A program made the position numbers and the translations under genes. Source: Hyphomicrobiales bacterium (lineage in GTDB: Bacteria > Pseudomonadota > Alphaproteobacteria > Rhizobiales > Rhizobiaceae). Taken from it: a stretch of DNA of 64,000 nucleotides. The notes beneath the pieces were generated by a model that was given only the letters and a program-made list of their open reading frames with translations, had not been told where the DNA came from and ran no database searches. Shown one piece after another: positions 59,337 to 64,000 of the stretch (positions within the stretch are counted from its first letter, which is position 1; every line of letters begins with the position of its first letter). The DNA lies in assembly GCA_900471925.1 (NCBI GenBank), contig UCGV01000027.1, positions 1 to 64,000 on the forward strand, given 5' to 3'.

Positions 59337-61268
59337 TCAGTGGGGCTGAGGCTCCAGTCCGCCTTCCGGCTCATCACCCTTGGAAGCGGGACGCGCACCA
59401 GCCTTCGGAACAGCCGAACCGCGGCTCGGCGGCGAATCATCTCCAAGGTCGCGTGCGGGCTTTTCGCCGCGGATCAGCGCCTTGATCTCTTCGCCTGTCA
59501 GCGTCTCGTATTCGAGCAGCCCTTCGGCGAGTGCGACGAACTCATCATGCTTTTCCGTCAGGATCGTACGGGCCTGTGTATAGGCTTCATCAATCAGGCG
59601 GCGCACTTCATTGTCGATCTTCTGCGCGGTCGCTTCCGAAACGTTCTTCGACTGCGAGACGGAATGTCCGAGGAAGACTTCCTGCTGGTTCTCGCCATAG
59701 GCAACCTGGCCGAGCTCGTCGGAGAAGCCCCACTGGGTCACCATCGCACGGGCAAGCTTGGTGGCTTGCTCGATGTCGGAGGAGGCACCGGACGTGATGT
59801 TCTCCTTGCCGAAAGTCAGTTCTTCGGCAACGCGGCCACCCATCATGATGCAGAGGCGCGAGACCATCCACTTGTAGCTCATCGAGTAGCGGTCGCCCTC
59901 GGGAAGCTGCATGACCATGCCGAGAGCACGGCCGCGCGGAATGATGGTTGCCTTGTGCAGCGGGTCGGCGACGGCAACGTTCAGTGCTGTGATGGCGTGA
60001 CCAGCCTCGTGATAGGCGGTGAGCTTCTTTTCCGCCTCGGTCATGGCCGAAGAGCGGCGCTCGGCGCCCATCATGATCTTGTCCTTGGCGTCTTCGAATT
60101 CCTGCATGGTGACGACGCGCTTGTTACGGCGTGCAGCCATCAGGGCAGCTTCGTTGACGAGGTTCATGAGATCGGCGCCAGAGAAACCGGGCGTACCGCG
60201 AGCCAGAACCTTCAGATCGACATTCGGAGCCAGCGGAACGTTGCGGGCGTGAACCTTGAGGATACGCTCACGGCCGACGATGTCGGGATTCGGGACGACG
60301 ACCTGACGGTCAAAACGGCCCGGACGCAGGAGTGCCGGATCGAGAACGTCGGGACGGTTGGTCGCGGCGATCAGGATGATACCTTCATTGGCTTCGAAAC
60401 CGTCCATCTCCACGAGGAGCTGGTTCAGCGTCTGCTCGCGTTCGTCGTTACCACCGCCGAGACCGGCACCACGATGGCGACCGACGGCGTCGATTTCGTC
60501 AATGAAGATGATGCAAGGCGCATTCTTCTTGGCCTGCTCGAACATGTCGCGGACGCGGCTTGCGCCGACGCCGACGAACATTTCGACAAAGTCAGAACCG
60601 GAAATGGTGAAGAACGGCACATTGGCTTCGCCGGCGACCGAGCGGGCGAGCAGCGTCTTACCGGTACCCGGAGGGCCGACGAGCAGCACGCCGCGCGGGA
60701 TCTTGCCACCAAGGCGCTGGAACTTCTGCGGGTCGCGCAGGAACTCGACGATTTCTTCCAGATCCTGCTTGGCTTCATCGACACCAGCAACATCGTCAAA
60801 GGTCACGCGGCCATGTGCTTCGGTCAGAAGCTTGGCCTTGGACTTGCCAAAGCCCATCGCGCCGCGCGAACCACCCTGCATCTGGCGCATGAAGAACAGC
60901 CAGACGCCGAGGATCAGGAGCATCGGCAGCAGCGTTCCGAGATAGCTCAGGAAGCCCGAGGAGCCATCGGTTTCCGGACGCGCGGTCACAGCGACGTTCT
61001 TGGCCTGCAGGCGATCAAGCAGATTGTCGTCAATGACGGGCGAATAGGTCTGGAACGTATTATTGTTTTCCAGATACGTACCGGTCAACCGGTTGCCGGT
61101 GACCACGACATCCTTCACGCGGCCCGCATCGACCTCACGCAGGAACTGCGAATAAGGAACTTCACGCGAACCCGTCTGCGCCGGCGCCGTTTGGAACATA
61201 CTGAAAAGGGCAATCAGCAGCAGCGCTATGATCGCCCACAATGCGAAATTACGTAAGTTAGGGTTCAT
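59337..61268 (-). CDS. ftsH: ATP-dependent zinc metalloprotease FtsH
   Basis: 643 residues. Membrane-bound AAA+ protease for quality control of membrane and regulatory proteins. Two N-terminal helices ([39 protein letters not shown]) flank a periplasmic domain; Walker [13 protein letters not shown], Walker [17 protein letters not shown] segment [20 protein letters not shown], and zinc site HEAGHA with the downstream Asp region. Intact and full length. ATG 61268 is chosen; a heat-shock-type promoter lies upstream. Confidence 0.97.
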   Translation of the reverse strand: MNPNLRNFALWAIIALLLIALFSMFQTAPAQTGSREVPYSQFLREVDAGRVKDVVVTGNRLTGTYLENNNTFQTYSPVIDDNLLDRLQAKNVAVTARPETDGSSGFLSYLGTLLPMLLILGVWLFFMRQMQGGSRGAMGFGKSKAKLLTEAHGRVTFDDVAGVDEAKQDLEEIVEFLRDPQKFQRLGGKIPRGVLLVGPPGTGKTLLARSVAGEANVPFFTISGSDFVEMFVGVGASRVRDMFEQAKKNAPCIIFIDEIDAVGRHRGAGLGGGNDEREQTLNQLLVEMDGFEANEGIILIAATNRPDVLDPALLRPGRFDRQVVVPNPDIVGRERILKVHARNVPLAPNVDLKVLARGTPGFSGADLMNLVNEAALMAARRNKRVVTMQEFEDAKDKIMMGAERRSSAMTEAEKKLTAYHEAGHAITALNVAVADPLHKATIIPRGRALGMVMQLPEGDRYSMSYKWMVSRLCIMMGGRVAEELTFGKENITSGASSDIEQATKLARAMVTQWGFSDELGQVAYGENQQEVFLGHSVSQSKNVSEATAQKIDNEVRRLIDEAYTQARTILTEKHDEFVALAEGLLEYETLTGEEIKALIRGEKPARDLGDDSPPSRGSAVPKAGARPASKGDEPEGGLEPQPH

Positions 61269-61321
61269 TGAACTCCCCAGCACAGGAACGGTCGCCTCAT
61301 GGCGGCCGTCATATTTGGTCT

Positions 61322-61353
61322 CTAACATAGGGTTGCGCCAAGCCATTGCCAAG
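61322..61353 (-). promoter_or_regulatory. Heat-shock (sigma-32) type promoter of ftsH
   Basis: On the minus strand CTTG (61353-61350), 18 bases, CCTATGTTAG (61331-61322). The -10 block matches the alphaproteobacterial RpoH form CYTATNTNNG exactly; spacing is one base longer than the usual 17. About 54 bases before ATG 61268. Confidence 0.5.
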
Positions 61354-61366
61354 GCGATCCATTCTG

Positions 61367-62701
61367 TCAGATCGTTTTTCCGTCAATACTTCTTAAAGGC
61401 AGCTCCGCATAGGGCACCCTTGAGAAAACTGCTGAAAGCCTGTCGGCAAAGGTGAAATCAAATCGTGTCAAAAAGCGGTCGAAGGGTGCAAAATACGGCA
61501 CGACATTGACCGATCGAGCGGATTCTGCCGATAACGGCCCCGCATCGGCCGATAAGATAGGCGCTGAAGCCGCCGCGCGCTTCCATGCCTCCCTGGGAAG
61601 CAAGACGGAACCGCCCTCGTCGTTCCCGATGCTGTGAGGAACGTCGACATCGACGACAGCTGCCGAGCTGTTGCCTACATAAAACCGCCCGTCCCAGACC
61701 CCAGCCTCCCCCGACTGTAGCGTCAACGGCAATATCCCTCGGCTCTCGCGTGCCAGATAAAGCCCGTCACGCCTGAGATCGAAGACTACTCTGCCGACAG
61801 TCATACGCGCTGGCTCGCCGCTGGCGGCAAAGGCAAGCAGCCGCTCCATCTGCGCCCTGCCCGGTACAAAGGGCTGCCCACCGAAGACAGCCGTCAGCCG
61901 GCCGAGCGCATAATCGAGAACCGCGGAACTCTGTTTCAGCCCGTCAGGTATCACCTGTCCAAGCAGGCCGCCATGAAGCTTGAAATAGTCCGGGAGCCAT
62001 TCCGCTCCTCTGGACGAAAGAGCCAAGCGCCCTTCCCAGGCACCGCGGATATCCGCTCGCGTACCCAGATCCTGCGAATGCTGCCGGCGTGTCCGCACCC
62101 GCTCATACTTCATGTCCTCGTTGCTGGGATCGTCGATCCAGGGCACACCGCGCCTACAAAGGAAGTCGCGGATATCGGCCCTGCCTGAGAAAAGAAGCGG
62201 TCGCAGAACCCAAAACCGTCGATCGAAGAGCACTGCATCGGCAATGCCGGTCGAAAGCTGATCGGTTCGCTTGCCCCGCATCGCAAGCGTTTCGCGCTGA
62301 TCGTCCAGCGTATGTCCTGTGACGATAATATTGGCGGCAAACGCTTCCGCCGCCTCGGCGAGCAGGCCGTAACGCGCCTCCCGCGCGGCCGCCATGATAC
62401 CGCTCTTTGGCTTCTCGCCTCGCCAGATCATGGTCCGATGCGGAACCCCAAGGGACTCACAGAAGCCTGCGACGTCGCGCGCCTCATCTGCGGATCCGCT
62501 GCGCAATGCATGATCGACGGTCGCGGCACAAAGGGAAATGGAAGGATCGGACACAGCCTTCAACGCTTCGACGAGCAGAAGAAGCAGGCCGGTGGAATCG
62601 CTGCCGCCCGAAATCGCGATCAGAATGCGCGTGGGCGTCCTCAGCGAAGCGATGAAACGGCCGATTGCCGCCTCAGGGGTAACAAGGTCTTCCGGAGACA
62701 A
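61367..62701 (-). CDS. tilS: tRNA(Ile)-lysidine synthase
   Basis: 444 residues. Adds lysine to C34 of tRNA-Ile(CAU), changing its reading from AUG to AUA. PP-loop [18 protein letters not shown] (about residues 26-43), [21 protein letters not shown], and the [13 protein letters not shown] motif, where Gln-Arg follows the usual His-x-x-Asp-Asp. The C-terminal half is divergent as usual in the family. 12 bases after the cpoB stop, so in one operon with pal-cpoB-like genes. Confidence 0.92.
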   Translation of the reverse strand: MSPEDLVTPEAAIGRFIASLRTPTRILIAISGGSDSTGLLLLLVEALKAVSDPSISLCAATVDHALRSGSADEARDVAGFCESLGVPHRTMIWRGEKPKSGIMAAAREARYGLLAEAAEAFAANIIVTGHTLDDQRETLAMRGKRTDQLSTGIADAVLFDRRFWVLRPLLFSGRADIRDFLCRRGVPWIDDPSNEDMKYERVRTRRQHSQDLGTRADIRGAWEGRLALSSRGAEWLPDYFKLHGGLLGQVIPDGLKQSSAVLDYALGRLTAVFGGQPFVPGRAQMERLLAFAASGEPARMTVGRVVFDLRRDGLYLARESRGILPLTLQSGEAGVWDGRFYVGNSSAAVVDVDVPHSIGNDEGGSVLLPREAWKRAAASAPILSADAGPLSAESARSVNVVPYFAPFDRFLTRFDFTFADRLSAVFSRVPYAELPLRSIDGKTI

Positions 62702-62712
62702 GCCGAAAGACC

Positions 62713-63714
62713 TTAGCAGGCGAGACGCTTCTGCTCGCTCGCAACCTTGTTTATGACGGCGCGGGAAGCCTTCGGATAACGCTTGCTGACTTCGCGAAGT
62801 GTCGCACAGGCCGTGTCGGTATTGTCGAGCGCCGCAAGCGACATGCCGAGCTTCAACAGCATTTCGGGCGCCTTTTCGGAGGTGCCGTATTTCTGATGGG
62901 CGTTCAGGAAGGTCTTGGCCGATTCGTTGAACTTGCCCTGCGAATAAAGCGCTTCGCCGAGCCAGAAATTGGCGTCCGCGGCACGCGCGCTGTTCGGATA
63001 ACGCGAAATATACTGTGTAAATTCCTGCTCAGCCGTGCCGTAGTCTCCGGAAAGGACATGCCCGTAGGCAGCCTTGTACTGATCGGCTTCGCTGCCGAGA
63101 GACGCGGTTTGTTGCGGCGATGTCGCATTCGGCAGCGGCGCCGAACCGATTGTCGCATTCTTGTTCACGCTATTGCCGACGGGATTGCCGTTCTGATCGA
63201 AATCCATGGAGCCGAGCTCTTGCGGCGGCTGACCGAGACCTTCATTGGCCGGCACGTCGGTAGAGGGAGCCGTTTCGGCTCCCTGCGGGGCTTGGATGAC
63301 CTTGGCGATATCGTCGCCACCGCCGGATGCCGGCGGCGCAATATCGGCTTCGCTCTTCTTCACCGGCGTCTTGGCAGCACCACCGCCGCCACTTGCTCCG
63401 CCACCCGTCTTTTCGAGCTGCTGGAAGCGGAATTCGTTGTCTTCCTGCTGCTTGCGGATCGTTTCCTGCATCTGGAGAAGCTGATAGCTCATCTCCTCGA
63501 TACGGCCGTTCAATTGCCGCATCTGGTCTTCCATTTGCTGGATGCGGATTTCCGCGTCGCCGCTCTGCACCTTGATAACGGGTGCTGCCGGCTGGCTCTG
63601 TTGCGCGGATTGGCCGCCGATGTGCAAGCCGAAGAACGAAGCGGAATAAGCCGCTCGCTCGCTCCCGGTCACGGCCGCAAGGCACAGCATGCCTGCCACG
63701 ACTAGTTTCTTCAT
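62713..63714 (-). CDS. cpoB: Cell division coordinator CpoB (YbgF, TolA-binding)
   Basis: 333 residues, periplasmic. A signal peptide (KKLVVAGMLCLAAVTGSERAAYSA) precedes a coiled-coil trimerisation segment (about 55-105: EIRIQQMEDQMRQLNGRIEEMSYQLLQMQETIRKQQED), a long Gly/Pro/Ala-rich linker with a GGGG run, then three TPR repeats (AAYGHVLSGDYGTAEQEFTQYISRYPNSARAADANFWLGEALYSQGKF). It links the Tol-Pal system to septal peptidoglycan synthesis. ATG 63714 begins the signal peptide; the frame extends 27 codons further upstream. Confidence 0.93.
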   Translation of the reverse strand: MKKLVVAGMLCLAAVTGSERAAYSASFFGLHIGGQSAQQSQPAAPVIKVQSGDAEIRIQQMEDQMRQLNGRIEEMSYQLLQMQETIRKQQEDNEFRFQQLEKTGGGASGGGGAAKTPVKKSEADIAPPASGGGDDIAKVIQAPQGAETAPSTDVPANEGLGQPPQELGSMDFDQNGNPVGNSVNKNATIGSAPLPNATSPQQTASLGSEADQYKAAYGHVLSGDYGTAEQEFTQYISRYPNSARAADANFWLGEALYSQGKFNESAKTFLNAHQKYGTSEKAPEMLLKLGMSLAALDNTDTACATLREVSKRYPKASRAVINKVASEQKRLAC

Positions 63715-63818
63715 TTGTATCGTCCTGTGTCCCAGTGATTCTTCGCGCCCCGATGGCACGAACAGGAGATTTTTCCAATTGCTTTCAAAAAGCAACGGAG
63801 TCTGGCCAAAGTGTGGTC

Positions 63819-63850
63819 AAAAAGAAAGGCGGCCCGCAAGGGCCGCCTCG
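63819..63850 (-). terminator. Terminator or intercistronic hairpin after pal
   Basis: GGCGGCCC (63828-63835) pairs with GGGCCGCC (63840-63847); on the minus strand it is followed by TTTCTTTTTG. Probably partial, leaving cpoB expression lower than pal. Confidence 0.75.
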
Positions 63851-63874
63851 TCAGAATCCCGGTTTTGCCGGAAA

Positions 63875-64000
63875 TTACATGCCTGCGCCGCCGAGAACGG
63901 TGACTGCACGACGGTTCTGCGACCAGCAGGAAATATCGTCGCAGACAGCGACCGGACGCTCCTTGCCGTAGGAGATCGTCTTCATGCGCTGAGCCGGAAC
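63875..64000 (-). CDS. pal: Peptidoglycan-associated lipoprotein Pal (3' end only)
   Basis: Only the last 41 residues lie in the window (…RMKTISYGKERPVAVCDDISCWSQNRRAVTVLGGAGM). SYGKERPVA and CWSQNRRAVTVL match the OmpA-like C-terminus of Pal, which binds diaminopimelate in peptidoglycan and interacts with TolB. Two cysteines (CDDISC) are typical of rhizobial Pal. The gene continues past position 64000. Gene order pal-cpoB-tilS-ftsH-glmM is the common alphaproteobacterial one. Confidence 0.9.
   Translation of the reverse strand, partial: VPAQRMKTISYGKERPVAVCDDISCWSQNRRAVTVLGGAGM

Noticed and set aside
59340-61256. 638-codon open frame antisense to ftsH
   Set aside because: Shadow frame of a highly conserved gene; no ribosome binding site or recognisable domain.

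Overview
The window looks like a chromosomal segment of a Rhizobium-type alphaproteobacterium (Rhizobiaceae). The evidence is high GC, alphaproteobacterial gene order (pal-cpoB-tilS-ftsH-glmM, serC-serA), a cobalamin riboswitch ahead of cbtBA, many two-component and c-di-GMP genes, EcfG/RpoE2-like GGAAC promoters, and three hairpin repeats of a kind I associate with Rhizobium intergenic DNA. No insertion sequence, prophage, CRISPR array or integrase was seen. The identification rests on reading the translations by eye; no database search was run.

Layout. 0.3-5.5 kb: stress-type DUF883 protein, pseudouridine synthase, phosphoribosyltransferase, SLC13-type permease, purC. 5.6-12.4 kb: tripartite RND efflux pump led by its TetR regulator. 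12.5-20.0 kb: LacI-regulated operon with an ABC importer of the PotD/PotB/PotC/PotA type, a nucleoside hydrolase and adenine deaminase, best read as a purine nucleoside uptake and salvage unit. 20.0-24.3 kb: M20 amidohydrolase and a TctCBA tricarboxylate-type transporter. 24.5-25.4 kb: ArsR/AHSA1 pair under a near-consensus promoter with its operator in the spacer. 25.5-28.6 kb: DctB/DctD-like sigma-54 two-component system. 28.8-32.3 kb: sulfite-oxidase-like enzyme, then a riboswitch-controlled cobalt uptake operon (cbtB, cbtA, unknown exported protein) with a divergent phosphatase. 32.3-36.8 kb: response regulator/CHASE3 kinase pair, small stress-type genes and a GGDEF-EAL protein. 36.9-42.3 kb: Pi transporter, acetate kinase and phosphoketolase, forming a sugar-phosphate to acetyl-phosphate to ATP route. 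42.4-50.2 kb: small unknown genes, two LysR regulators, a UspA protein, tRNA-Met, mnmA, and EamA and TDT exporters. 50.2-57.7 kb: PAS-GGDEF-EAL protein, serA/serC with a leader RNA, outer membrane beta-barrel, methyltransferase. 57.7-64.0 kb: glmM, ftsH, tilS, cpoB and the 3' end of pal.

The most interesting signals are: (1) four short genes of unknown or poorly known function, scattered over 52 kb, that share GGAAC-N18/19-TT promoters and so form a candidate general-stress regulon; (2) the cobalt/B12 cluster, with an uncharacterised exported third gene and a repeat element that donates the cbtB stop codon; (3) the purine nucleoside operon with an unexpected transporter family; (4) catalytic or contact-residue changes in a histidine phosphatase (RHG to CHG) and in DctD (GAFTGA to GAFPGA); (5) several tiny ORFs with strong ribosome binding sites.
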